A stretch of 64,000 nucleotides of DNA from Corallochytrium limacisporum. Lineage: Eukaryota; Opisthokonta. The notes under the pieces are model-generated. The model had not been told where the DNA came from. It saw only the letters and a program-made list of their open reading frames with translations, and made no database searches. The stretch is from positions 1 to 64,000 of the forward strand of contig PDIP01000021.1 of assembly GCA_002811645.1 (NCBI GenBank), read 5' to 3'. Made by a program: the position numbers and the translations under genes. Shown here in pieces: positions 31,175-42,870 of this stretch. Each line of letters starts with the position of its first letter. Within the stretch, counting starts at the first letter, position 1.

Positions 31175-31372
31175 ATGTAAGAAGGGCATATCACACCGCG
31201 GATTAGATCATTCTCTACATGTAGGCTGAAATGTAATGCAGGATCACACATACTATCCTAATACATGGACTCCTGGAAGATAGTCTTTTCTAGGTTCGTG
31301 GACTAATGTTCTTGTCTATTCTACTTCTTAATTTTATTTCTAATTCTTCATCACTTTGATTCCACTTCTTCT

Positions 31373-32419
31373 TCATGCTGATCCATTCAATGCCAAATTC
31401 GCAAACTGTTCCATCTCTTGCAGCGCGGGCCCATGCTCCTTTCCCTTCTCGACGAGCAATAGCCACACGTCGTGCGCGGTGTTCTCTTCTCCACCGGTGC
31501 TGGTACCAGCCCCATCACTTACATTACTGTGCTTCGGACGGTGGTAACACACCGCAGCAGTTGAATGGGATTTATGCAGGTCGTTCTCCGGGAAGTACCA
31601 TGCAATCGGGAGTTGGTCCAGTATGTCATCGTTGACATTGGCGGCGGCTTGCTTTTGCTTCTTTTTGCCCTTGTTCTTTGATGATGACCTCCCTTCAGTG
31701 ACACCCTTCATCTCTTCCATCAAAGCCATTGCCTCGGTTGCATCGTAGCTCCGGCAGACATGCAGGTACTGTTTGACATTGTAAGGGTCTCCTTCCTCTA
31801 CTGCCTCGTCAATCTCTTCGTAGAAAGTATAGTAGAAAGGATGGGCAATCATCGGAGGGACATTGATGTACCGTTCCTGGAGCAGGAGACCAGTCGCTGG
31901 TGACTTACCGTCGCTGCCTTCCAGAGCCTCTTGAATCTGCTTCAATGCCAGTGCTTTGTTTCGTTCGTCGCCCGAAGCCTTGGAAGCATTCTTACGCAGA
32001 TAGCCCAGAAGCGCCTTCACTTCTTTTCGTTGGCCGTAGTGCTTAAGGTTGACCACCGACAAGATTCCGTAGACGTTGTTGTCCTCGTCTCCTTCAACTT
32101 TGATGACCGTGCCAATCTTCATTTTGTCTGCTTGTTCAAGGACCAAATCAACAAGCGCACTGAGCGTTCCAGGCTCTGTGGCCTGGTCGAGGCCGGGGAA
32201 TACATTATTGAGGAGAATCTTTATCCCGTGGAAATCGTCTTCAGTCGGTGTCCTAAGCACGAACTCCACGTCGAGTGTATCAAAGTCCTCTTCATCTTTG
32301 TTTTCTCCACTGTCTTGCTCTGTTCCATTCTCTTGGTTCTCAAAGTGGAGATCGTCTCCCTCGGATGCGCTATCCTCGTTGCCATCCGTGGGCGCACGTT
32401 TTCGCCTCATGTCTGGCAC
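31373..32419 (-). CDS. BCCIP: BCCIP / Bcp1 family protein
   Basis: A 348-residue protein with an acidic N-terminus (about 1-50) and the BCCIP fold afterward. Diagnostic stretches are VEFVLRTPTEDDFHGIKILL, YGILSVVNLKHY, and TGLLLQERYINVPPMIAHP, the family signature G-L-L-x-x-E-R-x-I-N-x-P. A lysine-rich loop (near 245-260) and a C-terminal strand segment follow. Family members are nuclear. Yeast Bcp1 is a chaperone and export factor for ribosomal protein L23, and the animal protein is linked to BRCA2 and p21. In a unicellular organism the ribosomal role is the safer inference. Confidence 0.88.
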   Translation of the reverse strand: MPDMRRKRAPTDGNEDSASEGDDLHFENQENGTEQDSGENKDEEDFDTLDVEFVLRTPTEDDFHGIKILLNNVFPGLDQATEPGTLSALVDLVLEQADKMKIGTVIKVEGDEDNNVYGILSVVNLKHYGQRKEVKALLGYLRKNASKASGDERNKALALKQIQEALEGSDGKSPATGLLLQERYINVPPMIAHPFYYTFYEEIDEAVEEGDPYNVKQYLHVCRSYDATEAMALMEEMKGVTEGRSSSKNKGKKKQKQAAANVNDDILDQLPIAWYFPENDLHKSHSTAAVCYHRPKHSNVSDGAGTSTGGEENTAHDVWLLLVEKGKEHGPALQEMEQFANLALNGSA

Positions 32420-33595
32420 TATTGATCTTTCTGTCAGATTGCCTTTTGATTGCTAGGGCAAACATTACTCCTGGTTGCTCCGTTGTCTATTAAATAACCT
32501 TACAAAAGTACATGTGCGGTGGTCATAGCCAAACCGAGTACACAGATTTTTAAGTTTTTGTGTGGCTCCACGCGGGTCTAAACAAAACCCGCCCCCAACC
32601 CACCCTCCCGCAGCAATTCGCCCTGGCTTAGGTGGGGGTCCGAAGACGTGGCCGGTTGCGGTTGAATGGGTATTGTCGCGCACCCGATTATCTAGTTTCC
32701 AATTTAGTCGTATTCAGTTAGGAAAAGGCACCGGGGGGCCTTCCAGACCAGCTTAGTCGAAAATGACACGGAGACGAGCGGAGCCATCGCTAGATTGCAC
32801 CATGACCTCCTCTTCGGCACCTGAAGCAATGCTGCCATCGCCATTGTAGCTGACCTGAATACGTAGGTTCATGCCCGGACTAAGCCCACAGGCGACCGAG
32901 TGCAAAGGGGGGCTAATCGAAAGAAATCAAACGATTTCCATATATTTTTCACTAAGTCAAATTTCAAATGATTTGATTTTTTTAATTTAGTAAGATATAC
33001 ATACATTTTAACGAATTATGCAATCAATACTTCAATCAAAGGTTGCCCAGGGGCCATAGCAAGCAAGGGGTGAAAATTCGGATGGGTTGGGGCCAAATGG
33101 TCTCACAGTCCCACATCAGAGTACGAAAATTATTAGGGCCTCTCGCGCAAAGTCGAAAATTTTGGCGCGCCTTTTTGCAGGGGAACCGTCTGGAGCACAG
33201 CGGTCGTCCCAACAAAAGCCAAACTTCGGACCCAGCAACGCAGCCACCGCGCATGGAAAGACGTCTCAACCCAACCGCTGAGGACGGAAACAATCGGGGA
33301 AGCTTCGCCAGGAAGTGACACAAGCGTCCCAGATACACTTTTGGTTTCTTTCAATTAGTTGGAAGATTCTGCATCCGAAGATTCTGCACCGTATTTTATG
33401 TTCCACTTTAACAATCGTTGAAGGTATTTGTTATCGGGGAACAAATCAATGAAGTAAATACAACAGTTGGATACGTGAATGGCGACCAAAGTTCGAAGAC
33501 GGGAGAATGCAAGGGAAATCTTCTTGTGGGCTTACATGATAACTGGTTAATTACTGTGCCTTAGAGGAGGCCCATTTTATGGCGCAATCATAACT
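32420..33595. other. Divergent intergenic region, BCCIP / PB1-SAM
   Basis: A 1.18 kb spacer. It contains the orphan coding fragment listed separately, an AT-rich patch (32930-33010) and a C/G-rich stretch around 32590-32640. No other gene is supported. Confidence 0.5.
32753..32926 (-). pseudogene. Orphan C-terminal coding fragment
   Basis: A 57-codon minus-strand frame ends in a TAA at 32753-32755 and reads like real protein: SPGMNLRIQVSYNGDG, then SGAEEEVMVQSSDGSARL. The alternation of hydrophobic and polar residues and the PGM-x-L turn suggest the last strands of an immunoglobulin-like beta sandwich, perhaps an ASH/MSP-type or adaptin-ear-like domain. An in-frame stop lies just upstream. 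A pyrimidine-rich TTTCTTTCGATTAG lies at the 5' border, which could be a 3' splice site, but all frames immediately upstream of the nearest GTATGT are closed. It is most simply a truncated gene remnant. The family is not identified. Confidence 0.4.
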
Positions 33596-34579
33596 ATGCC
33601 TGACACAGAAGAACCTACCACTACTGTGAGTGCAGGAGTACCCTTCCTCAGCACTCGGAGTCTTGGTGAAGGCACAGATGCACCGGCTGCACCAGCAGGA
33701 CATTTTGTAGTGAAGGTTACTCTTCGGGATGATACACGTCGGTTGCTTGTGCCCATTGAAGGAACCACATTACAGACGTTTAAAGAAAGGCTCGCGCGCA
33801 CATTTAACCTCTCGGACACGACCTTTAACCTGAAGTACAAGGACGGAGAAGGTGACGTGCTGACCCTAAGCGACGAGTCAGAGTTGAAGGGCCTTGTGGC
33901 CGGGCTGGAGAAAGCGGAAGAGAGCAAAAAAACTTTGCGAGTGAAAATTGTACCACCACCAATGAGCAAATCGGAAGTACTCGCAGAGTACGCTGACCCG
34001 AATCTGCCACTATTAACTCAGGAAGGGGATAACTTTTCGGAGGCTCACCTACAGCTCTGTCGCCACTTGTTCGGAAACTTCCCCGATCACAGTATCTTGG
34101 AGATGCTGCGCGACATTCGATACTACATCTGCGCGCGGGAAGGCCTGGTGCCTGAGGTGCGGACGCACATTGCCCGGCACAAGAGTCTGATCACTCCCAA
34201 AAACCTGCTGAACGAACAGAAGGAGCCCGAGAAGGCGGTTGAGGCTGCTGGTGCGAGCAAACCCTTGAAACCGTCTCCGATCAAGGAGGAGAATGTCGCT
34301 GAGGTTACAAAGAATCTGGAGTCGCTGACCACGGACACGCCGACGCCGAGCAGTGCCGGCGGACCGCCACAACACGCACAGAAGTGGAATGTCTCTGAAG
34401 TTGCCGACTGGCTGATCACCAAGGAACTAGGTGATTTTGCAGAACTGTTCAAGGAGAACGAGATCGATGGTAGCTTGCTGTGGGAGTTGGATCATGAAGT
34501 ACTAAAATCTATGGGAATCTCAGCTGCCGGAAAGCGCATGAAAGTCTTGAAGGCCGTAGCGGAACTGAAGGAAGCCTAG
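33596..34579 (+). CDS. PB1-SAM domain protein
   Basis: A 327-residue protein. An N-terminal PB1 domain (about 36-118) has the basic first strand (HFVVKVTLRDDTRRL) and an acidic OPCA-type motif (YKDGEGDVLTLSDESEL), so it may have both faces for head-to-tail pairing. A helical middle segment (about 122-205) contains a run ending RYYICAREG. A SAM domain (about 261-326) begins KWNVSEVADWL and includes the acidic pocket LWELDHEVLKSMGI. PB1 and SAM domains mediate protein polymerisation and kinase or polarity scaffolding. I cannot assign it to a named family. The gene converges on a small membrane-protein gene with a 93 bp gap. Confidence 0.75.
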   Translation: MPDTEEPTTTVSAGVPFLSTRSLGEGTDAPAAPAGHFVVKVTLRDDTRRLLVPIEGTTLQTFKERLARTFNLSDTTFNLKYKDGEGDVLTLSDESELKGLVAGLEKAEESKKTLRVKIVPPPMSKSEVLAEYADPNLPLLTQEGDNFSEAHLQLCRHLFGNFPDHSILEMLRDIRYYICAREGLVPEVRTHIARHKSLITPKNLLNEQKEPEKAVEAAGASKPLKPSPIKEENVAEVTKNLESLTTDTPTPSSAGGPPQHAQKWNVSEVADWLITKELGDFAELFKENEIDGSLLWELDHEVLKSMGISAAGKRMKVLKAVAELKEA

Positions 34580-34672
34580 TTCAGTAAAGATGTCAATTTG
34601 TGCTTTCGTGTTACCAATATATTCTATGTGATTCTTTACCAAAGGTTCTATGCTATGAAATGATTTTTGGGC

Positions 34673-35131
34673 CTAATTGCTGACAAGCCGCTCCTTAGAG
34701 TTCATACGGGCGAGATTGTCGCCGCTTTGACGGCCGGCATCGATGCCGAAACGTCCCTCGATTACGTCGTAGTAGGCAGGAGGCAGCTCATCGTAAGCAG
34801 GGGGAGCCGTATCTAGCTTTGACGAGTACTCCTCCATCATGTGAAGCACAGACGCCGGAGGTCCCAGAGGTGTCTTGTTGGACCGGAAGTGCCTCTCTGT
34901 TTTCCACTGCTTTTGCCGTTCTCGCTTATCCAGTTTTTCAAGTTCTTTCAGTGATAGTGAACTTCCCAATTCTCCTAGTGTTTGTTCCCTCATGTTCTGG
35001 TCATGGTTGCGGATGGCTTTGCGGCGCTTGTGCTTCCGGACCTGGCTGCGGCCAACGGCATATCCGCCAACAGCGACCAACAACACAAGGGGTACCAATA
35101 CCATTTCTAGCGCTATTTTTAAGATATCCAA
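34673..35131 (-). CDS. Small single-pass membrane protein with paired PPxY motifs (paralog A)
   Basis: A 152-residue protein with one N-terminal transmembrane segment (about 7-26), a strongly basic juxtamembrane stretch (30-41), the motif LKELEKLDKRERQKQWK (61-77), and two closely spaced PPAY motifs (110-113 and 117-120). The same order, with the core LKELE-x-LDK...KQWK and PPxYxxLPPAY, occurs in the gene at 42382-42774, so the two are paralogs. PPxY motifs bind WW domains, most often of Nedd4-family ubiquitin ligases; that role is inferred. A TATA-like GGTATTTAAACC lies about 80 bp upstream on the same strand. No named family recognised. Confidence 0.75.
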   Translation of the reverse strand: MDILKIALEMVLVPLVLLVAVGGYAVGRSQVRKHKRRKAIRNHDQNMREQTLGELGSSLSLKELEKLDKRERQKQWKTERHFRSNKTPLGPPASVLHMMEEYSSKLDTAPPAYDELPPAYYDVIEGRFGIDAGRQSGDNLARMNSKERLVSN

Positions 35132-38100
35132 AACTTCAAAATTGAGTACTATGGTCTTCTAATTGATCACACATATCAGTCTTCTAAAACGTACTACATC
35201 AATCGGTTTAAATACCGAGCGGATCCACTTGGATACAGACAAATATGGCGTCTTAGTCTCTAAAGGTTCATGAAGAAAAATATTATCACCATGGGCTCCT
35301 GTTTCGCGCCATGTACTAGTTTGTCTGTGTATTCGTTCTGTACTTGTCTGCGTTGGTGCCAGAACCAAAGGTACCTGTAGAAACATATATCCCACTGCAG
35401 TTTGAGTGCGTGTGTAGTTGGGTCCCTTCCTTCTCCCTTCCCCCTTTTCTCCCCTCCCTTCCCCGTATTGCTAAGAAGTTCGTCCGCGCGGATGCGCCAA
35501 CTCGAGCTGCGTATTACACCATTAGCACAGACAACACAATTTTTAGTTGACGTGCACAGACCGCTGAGATCGGAACTGTTGGGCGGTTCTTGAAGCAGAA
35601 ACAGTGATGCTCCCGTTACTCGTCCTGCTATGTCGGTGCTCTGCCAAGTTCGGTAAGTACGCCCGCACCCTGGTTTTGCCACACCGCCATGCGAGGCAGG
35701 AGCCGAACCAAACCCATCCCCATCCCCTGCCATCCCACGTCATTAAAATCTGCCATATAATGTGCGTATACCGTTCAATCCATTGTGTACATTATATGTG
35801 CTCTGGTGTTTGCTGGGACGATGACGGCCCGGGACGATAGAGGCCTGCACACTAACACGACCAAACCAAACAAGGAACAATGGAGAACAGACGGGAACAA
35901 TTGATTCGACTGGTCGCTGCAGGACAAAAGTCTGTGTGGAAAATATACGTAAAGTTAACTTGCGGAGCGGGTTGATGATCAGGAGAATTGTCCAAACCAA
36001 CCTCTCCTTAGCTCACCTTCCGATCCATCGACCCGTGTGGTCGGTGCCCGTCCCGTAACCACCGCTACCGCCATATTTTCCTATTCTAAGCCAGTCTTTT
36101 AATATTAGGCGTCGCCCCCAAGCGTGAGACGTGGGCCGGGTGCCTGTGCAATAAAAATTTTCCTGTGAAAAACCGTCGAGAACAATTGATGAACGGGTAC
36201 GGAGGGCGGACAGGACCGACCGTGTCTCTTAGAGAGGTGAACTGCAACTTCTCGTGTCCCCATGGACTCTGTACGGAGTAGTAAGTATACGGAGCGAATC
36301 ATCGCCAATTTCTGCGAAACATGCGTCTCCTGTCAGTTTGGTCCCTGTGTTCCTCCGGTGTCAAGCACGAAAGGACTTTATTGTACGAGAGATTAACATC
36401 TTAGGGGTTGCGGCTGTGCCGGTAGTTTTCGTATGGGCGAACGATGTCCTTTATTACGGAAACGGAACTCTCTGACCTCGGAAAAGGGAACCCCTTACAG
36501 ACCCAATATCGTGATCCCGCTCAGAACGCAGCTCGGCCAGTGGAGGGCGGACCCGTCCACGGGACTACCATCATGGTACAGTAACCTTCCTTTCTTACCT
36601 TACATCCACTCGCACAAAAAGCATCACGGTGTGGTCCCGCGTTCTCCATGGCTGCATATACATATATGTGTGGCTCCCGCTGTCTCTCTGCACGGTCCTG
36701 GTATATCTGCGCTCTGCCTTGCCTGCATGGCTCTTCGCTGTTCTCGTTCGCGTCTGGTCCACCCACCGCCTGAAGGGGGCTCGTGGCCGAAGGAAGGGGG
36801 CTTCTGCTTTGCCAGAGGTGAGCCCATTAAGAATTCTCTGTCCTCGTCTGTTACCGCCCAAAGCCTCAGTCATTTTGTATAGCTAATACACCTACAACCC
36901 CTGGCACTTGACCCCGTGAAACCACCGTCGGAGTTCGGACTCATTCCAATTCAAACCTTCTCTCCGGGGAAGCCTGGGGGTTGGCCAACAAAGTATTTTT
37001 TCCTTAAAGATTGGCCCATTCTCTATATGGCTTCCCTGCTGAAAATTTGCAGGGACCTGGATCGCTGCGGACGAGATGCAAGGGAATTGTTGTGGCCAGA
37101 AGCGAGGCATAAGGAATTTTCCGCAGAGACGACGGAATGTACCTCATGGTGTACAGGTTATCCAGAACACTATCTGTTTGACTCAAACGCATCTGTTTTC
37201 ATAGGCCACTGTACGTATGAGGCATTGAAAGCGGTCGCGGGTCAACCAGCCAGGGGTCCGGTCTAAAAACGATGATCAATTTCCATACTAAAAGTACTGC
37301 TGACGTAGATTTGGCAGTTTGGTTCCGGTTAAATCACAAAAGAATCGGCGATAAAAATATATTTGTACAGTACCATACATTGACTATGAAAAATTTCTCT
37401 TGCTGCGCTGGTCCTGTTTGTACTGTACGACGCATGTAGTTCTTCTCTTGGTTTGGAATTCTACATGATCGTTTTGGAAGGAAGGAGCCAGATCCCATAG
37501 TGAATGTTCCGTGCCCAGTCACAAGTTGGAAGGGTCAATGACCACAGGTATGGGCTCAAAACTGCGCGAGTTAGATCTCATCGCCTTTTGCTGTGGCCGA
37601 ACTGTATACCGTCGATGGCTACGTCGGCTGTTGGGTCCGTTCTATCCGCATGGCGAATATACCAACACAATGAAAAGAGCATTTGTGTTGGACTAGGATG
37701 TTGATGATTAGCAAGCTGTGATTGATCATTGAAGCCGCCACCTCCACTCCTCCTCAGACATATGCTGCCACTCTCCGTTAAGAAATACTGATCTAACAGG
37801 TTCATAGAGTCCGTTGTATTATCTCCTGATCATGACCACCGGGCCTAGTATGTGCAAATTCGAGCGGTCACGTTGCCGTGGTTATCCGTAGTACGGTCGG
37901 CCCGGAACCCAAAAAACACAAGAGGATTCTTGATCCTCGTCGCCAATCGTGATCATCCGGACCTGGCTCACGTAGTCGGTCTCCACGACATGATCTTCGT
38001 GCGGATGGCCACTCAATGGCGGATACATGGATTCGCACATTACCATTAGGCCCAAGGGAACGTCCCAGGGAGTTCAATAATATCATTGATCGTTGGCGCC

Positions 38101-38443
38101 ACATCAGTCGACGACTGCCATGATCATCGGGTTCCCCGACATCCAACGTAGACAACCACTGGCGGTGTGGAGGGAGGCTCGTTCATGAGGCCATACAAAG
38201 CACTGAATGATCCCCATGGGCCGCTTTGGTGGTCACCTCCCACAAATTCGGCAGTCGGTCCGAAAAAATTCTATAGTGAGACAGTGAAGAAATATTTCTC
38301 CCGGTTGGTCCGGTCTTAGCGAAGGCTCCCACACTGGCCAGGAAACTCCCTTGTCCAGCCATCAGTCTCCTCCTTATCAAATTTTTTTTCACAGATTCAA
38401 GACATGCATGACCAGCCTTAATACGGTGCTGAGGGAAGCCAAG

Positions 38444-38577
38444 ATTCAGACTGGAAGTTCGCCGCCTCAGCTGCTAGTGATACCCGAAATCCTGCGCATG
38501 GGAACGAATTCAGACTAGAAGTCCGCCGCCTCAGCTGCTGGTGATATCCGAAATTCTGCGCATGGGAACGAATTCAG
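38444..38577. repeat. 64 bp tandem duplication
   Basis: Two copies (38444-38507 and 38508-38571) begin ATTCAGACT-GAAGT and share CGCCGCCTCAGCTGCT and GCGCATGGGAACGA. A third copy starts with ATTCAG and then diverges. The copies differ at only a few bases, which suggests a fairly recent duplication. Confidence 0.9.
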
Positions 38578-38811
38578 TCGGGAGTGCAAGGGGACATTAA
38601 ACATATAGGGCGTAGTCTGCCAACCCCAGCTTTGTCCCCCACCGCCCCTGCCTCGCCGCGGGGGGGGAGCGGAGGAGAGTGGGGCCACATATGGAGTTGG
38701 GTGCTCTGATCCGCCATCATCTGGGCTCCGCGCGCCAATACGGTCCCGTTGGAACATGATTACAACTTAGCATACGTGGTCATGACTATCCACTTCGCCG
38801 GGCTGCCAGTT

Positions 38812-38829
38812 GGTTCCTGCGCAGGAACC
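38812..38829. repeat. 18 bp perfect palindrome
   Basis: GGTTCCTGCGCAGGAACC is a perfect inverted repeat with no loop. It could bind a dimeric factor or be chance; nothing nearby tells which. Confidence 0.8.
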
Positions 38830-41800
38830 TCGTATCAGACAGCGTGAAATGGACGCCTGTCCATCGATATACATCTATGGCAATATGATGCGTGGCTTGT
38901 GTACGCGCGCTCGCGCAGCTTTGGCAGTGAGCTGCTCACCTTTATCCGTCACTATCTGTGATACCGTGTAGTACCGTTGGTAAGTGCGAAAAGAGTGGCA
39001 CATGATTGTTTTGAAGTAATAAAAGGTGACGATGAAGAATTCTAGCTTGTGAGGTGTTTTGACCCGGCCCGCAAGAAAATAATACACAGCAGTCTCTGCG
39101 ACCTACCGTCTGTTTGGAATGCCTTACGTGTCCAACACATCATTTGCATTCTGCATCGCTTCATTTCCTGTAGACGTGTCGCAGATTGCCATGGAAAGTT
39201 GCATGTGTATATGACAGAGGTCAACGATAGATGTTTCATTGATATACAAGTGGATTTTGTCGATGAAGCATGACGGTGTGGTGATTCTTTTACTGATACC
39301 TGATACCTGATCTTCCGCTCGCGCAGTCCCGGCACAATTTCGCTATCAAGAGTCTTCCACGGTTCGATACCATGGTCGGGCCCGTTCCCAACATACAAGC
39401 AAAGGTTCACTTTCATGAAGAGCAGTACGTCGTCAATATTGATTGTGAGCGGAACTTCCAATGAGTCTGAGGATTGCTTGCAGGAGTCCTAGACGATCAG
39501 AATCAACTAGGAGGCCCCATCACGGCTGTTGGGCGGAGAGACTGCTAGACAGAGACACGTGGTTTTGAGTCCCTCTTCCTCTGACACCTGCACTGTCTGA
39601 TCTAACATGAATGGCGACTATTTTTCGTTCCTCTATAGCCTAGGCTTGGCTATTTTTCCACTGAGGTCCCTGTCCCCATACGTTTACTGAGACTCTGTGG
39701 GTCCTTTCGACAGAGACTCAGCCGTGATTGACCCTTCTGCGGACGTTCAAGGACAATGGGGTTTGGGGGGGTTCGCAATTTCCCTACTTAAAGTGCTGCA
39801 GTTTTGGGCTGTGTTCAGGAGGAATGAAGACGACGCTCGAGCAATTGGTGATTGGGTAAGGGTTGGGTTTTAACCAGCTATGGCCAGCAAAGCTGTGGGT
39901 TTTTGTCTTTTTATTCTTCATACTATTGTTATTACGTAAGGGAGGAGCAAATATTCCACAGGCTTCGTCGCCATCTTCTTCAGTAAGTTCGAGTACTTAC
40001 GTCCTCGGTCTATCGTGTTGCATACAATATACCGCTTCGTAGGTAGATTGGAAGAGTGGCTCATAGATGGGGGAGGTAGAAAACATTGACCTTATTGTTG
40101 ATGGGTGCTCACTACTGAATCTTCGCATCCCCAAGACACCCTAATCCGAGGTACGATCGGCACATCACTGACCCCCATCAGTTTCAGAGCGGCTGCCAGC
40201 ACACTTGAATACGTAAGGCGTTGATTTTTTTCTGCGCGCATGTATAGCAATTGAAGGCGTTTTGCAAAAGGGACAGGCCCAGAAGCGGGATTGTCCAGTT
40301 TCTATCGTTTATCAAGGTCAATCAGCCATGAGACGCTACCTTAAGAAGTGTACGGGTTTGCGACCAATCCATTTGTCGTGGGCCCGTCGGATCTTTTGAG
40401 GAATGGTAGCAAGTCGTGCTGCGTATTAATCATCATCTCTACAACCGAGAGCCTCAGATTGGGCCCAATCATGCATACCACGACGAGCCTTAGGTCGACT
40501 ATCCTTGGTCTTACCTAGCCGTTGTTCTTTGTATGCGGCCCGACCACAGCAGCTTTAAATGAATGTTTGCGAGCGAAACCATAAGTTTAGATCCCGATGG
40601 GTTTCAGAGGAGTTCCTGTGTTCCATCTAAAAGTGCTGCTGAGTGACGGTGCCTGTGCAAGCTCGTGAAGGGCTCCGAAGGGTTGCAGCAAGCACTTCTT
40701 TTTGCATTCCAATGCTGCAGAGTTAAGCGAGTGTGCAATGCCGCAGTAGAGCGGGTATCAAGAAAACTAAGACTGAAGGAATGGATATTGGAATTGATAT
40801 AGTGCCCTTGTCGTTGATTCTGAAAGCACTTGACCACGATGACAACCCACAGGGACCCAGTACATTGATTGTTTTGGTAAGCAGCGGACATCAGGGACAA
40901 GGGTGTATCCATCTATGTATAACGATCTCGAACTAGGTGTATCCCTTGTTGTAGTTGAATTTCTCGCTGTTAACGACCATGATCGGTGTAGCCTTCGCCG
41001 TTGTGACATCTCTTTCCATAGGGATATGATGAGCGAAAACCTTCGAATGATGTCCGTCGGACACAAATAAGATCCCTGCGGGCGAGGGTAATAAGGGTTT
41101 GCCACAACCTCAGTCGATCAACCAAGAACTACCGCTATTGCGGTGAGCGGACGGGATCCTATCCAAGGAATCGACCACACAGCGCTCCCCGGATTTTTTC
41201 CTCTCGCGGAGAGAAAGAGAGCTGTCAGGTTCCGATGACTAGGAGACACCCACATTACATGCAATCAGCCGCGCACACCTACTGCACCAAGCCTCCTTAA
41301 AATCTGCTGAACTATTGTACCTTAGGAGGTGCACAGAAAGGACAAGCAGGAGGCACACGGGCTCTCGTTTCAATTAGGGGCGGCATATGTGAGCTCGGGA
41401 ACCAGTACTGTTGGTGCCGCTTAGTGCACGAATGCTGGCGTGCTGTTGGGCAAGGAGGTCCTGCGCCCGAAGTTTTTGCTGGAAAAACGGCAGCGTATTT
41501 CCCGCAAAATAGCCGTGAAATAGAGATTTCGAGCCAAAGGCAGCGGCGGCGAAATTGGGTATACTCCGTGGTACGGGGTTGCTTTTGAGAGCGCACATAT
41601 CCCAAGGAATGTCGCACCGCGAAAACCCCCGAGAGAAAGGATTAGGGAGAAACCCATTGCGACTCTGTCTTCGTTGTTGCTACTCGGCGGGTTGGAGGAG
41701 GAACGCGTATGCGTCGTTTTTCACTTGGGTTCCTCGAACCGCCAAAGAAATTGGGTGAGCCAATGGGGGATTAGGGTGCAGACTATAGACGCAAAGAAAA

Positions 41801-42381
41801 AAAAAATTAAGCTCTGTGGGGGTGTGGGCGGTGGATCTGTGCGCGAGTGACACACCCAGCACGAACGGGCCTGGTATCCGATAACTCTGACAGAATGGAG
41901 GGCCAGGGGCTCTTCTGTAGACATTAGTAGGCACTCTACATCCTCTTGCTGTGCATGGTAAAAGCATCTCAGTGATGGGAGGTCTCTATACGACATGTGA
42001 TATGTGGTGGTGGTTTTGTTGCGGAGGAATCTGTGAACGAAAGAGACCCGGACGGGAGAAGGACACCGGGAAGAAGAGGCAGGTGGAAAGAGAGGTGGGG
42101 AGGGATGCTCGGTCATCTGACTGTAGTCTTGCTGACGAACATGGCATCCTGTAAGCATCCAGTGAAGCATCAAATGGCCAACAAACAGACATGTGAAGGT
42201 GAGCTGTGGATTTCAGAGGATGGAGAGGATTGATTGGTGCCAGCAGACTCATTGTGATAGTAATGGATGGAAATATTCATGGTTCATGTGTATTATGTAT
42301 GCTTCAAAATGTGATGGATGGATATAGACTAAGTTTTGGTGATTGGTTCAGGCACTGTCAATAAATCTACCTGCTCGCTTT

Positions 42382-42774
42382 TCAGACGGTAATTTCGACG
42401 CGATGCTCGGGAACCTTCATGACCTCGCTATATGCCGGAGGCAGAGATTCGTATGTAGGGGGTCCCTCGATCAGACTCTTCGAGTTGTGTTGCAGGATGA
42501 GAGCAATTGAAGGCGGATCCTCCTTGAGGGCCTTCCGCTTGAAGTCCTTCTTGTTGGGGTTCTCCTTCCACTGCTTCTTCCTGTAGGCCTTGTCGAGAGC
42601 TTCGAGTTCTTTCAAATCTATCTCTGTGCATCCAATAATTTCGATGCAGTGGGCGCGCTTCTGGGCGTCCTCCTTGAGAATGCGGAGCATGCGTCGTTTC
42701 CGACGTTCATAAGTCTTTATGCCAACGAGGATAGCAATGCTACCCACGAGGATAACAGGTTCAAAAAAGACCAT
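42382..42774 (-). CDS. Small single-pass membrane protein with paired PPxY motifs (paralog B)
   Basis: A 130-residue protein built like the one at 34673-35131. It has a transmembrane segment (about 3-19), a basic stretch (21-32), LKELEALDKAYRKKQWK (54-70), then PPTYESLPPAY (105-115). It is shorter, lacking part of the linker and the tail after the PPAY. The predicted topology puts the PPxY pair in the cytosol if the N-terminus is lumenal. A good TATA box lies upstream on the same strand. Recruitment of a WW-domain ubiquitin ligase is the likeliest function, by analogy with Nedd4 adaptors. No named family recognised. Confidence 0.75.
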   Translation of the reverse strand: MVFFEPVILVGSIAILVGIKTYERRKRRMLRILKEDAQKRAHCIEIIGCTEIDLKELEALDKAYRKKQWKENPNKKDFKRKALKEDPPSIALILQHNSKSLIEGPPTYESLPPAYSEVMKVPEHRVEITV

Positions 42775-42870
42775 TGTGATAATGTTGAGAACTATGACAT
42801 AGTAGTGCTGTTTAGGCTCTGTTCGATACGTGTGATCTTCTCGACCGACGCCTTCCGACAGTCTCCGTCC

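Larger units (their letters stand above)
35132..42381. other. 7.2 kb gene desert between the PPxY paralogs
   Basis: No intact gene can be supported. Frames are short and often overlap. On the minus strand, around 38875-39461 and 40770-41100, some stretches look faintly protein-like (for example INIDDVLLF and IVTDKGEQLTAK, which recall retroelement polymerase and integrase), but the frames are broken and the match may be chance. The region holds a 64 bp tandem duplication, an 18 bp palindrome and several G-runs (38660-38668, 39765-39771). It may be decayed mobile DNA. Confidence 0.45.

Noticed and set aside
38875-39461. Possible integrase/reverse transcriptase words on the minus strand
   Set aside because: The words INIDDVLLF and IVTDKGEQL lie in different frames without supporting blocks, so I do not call a retroelement.
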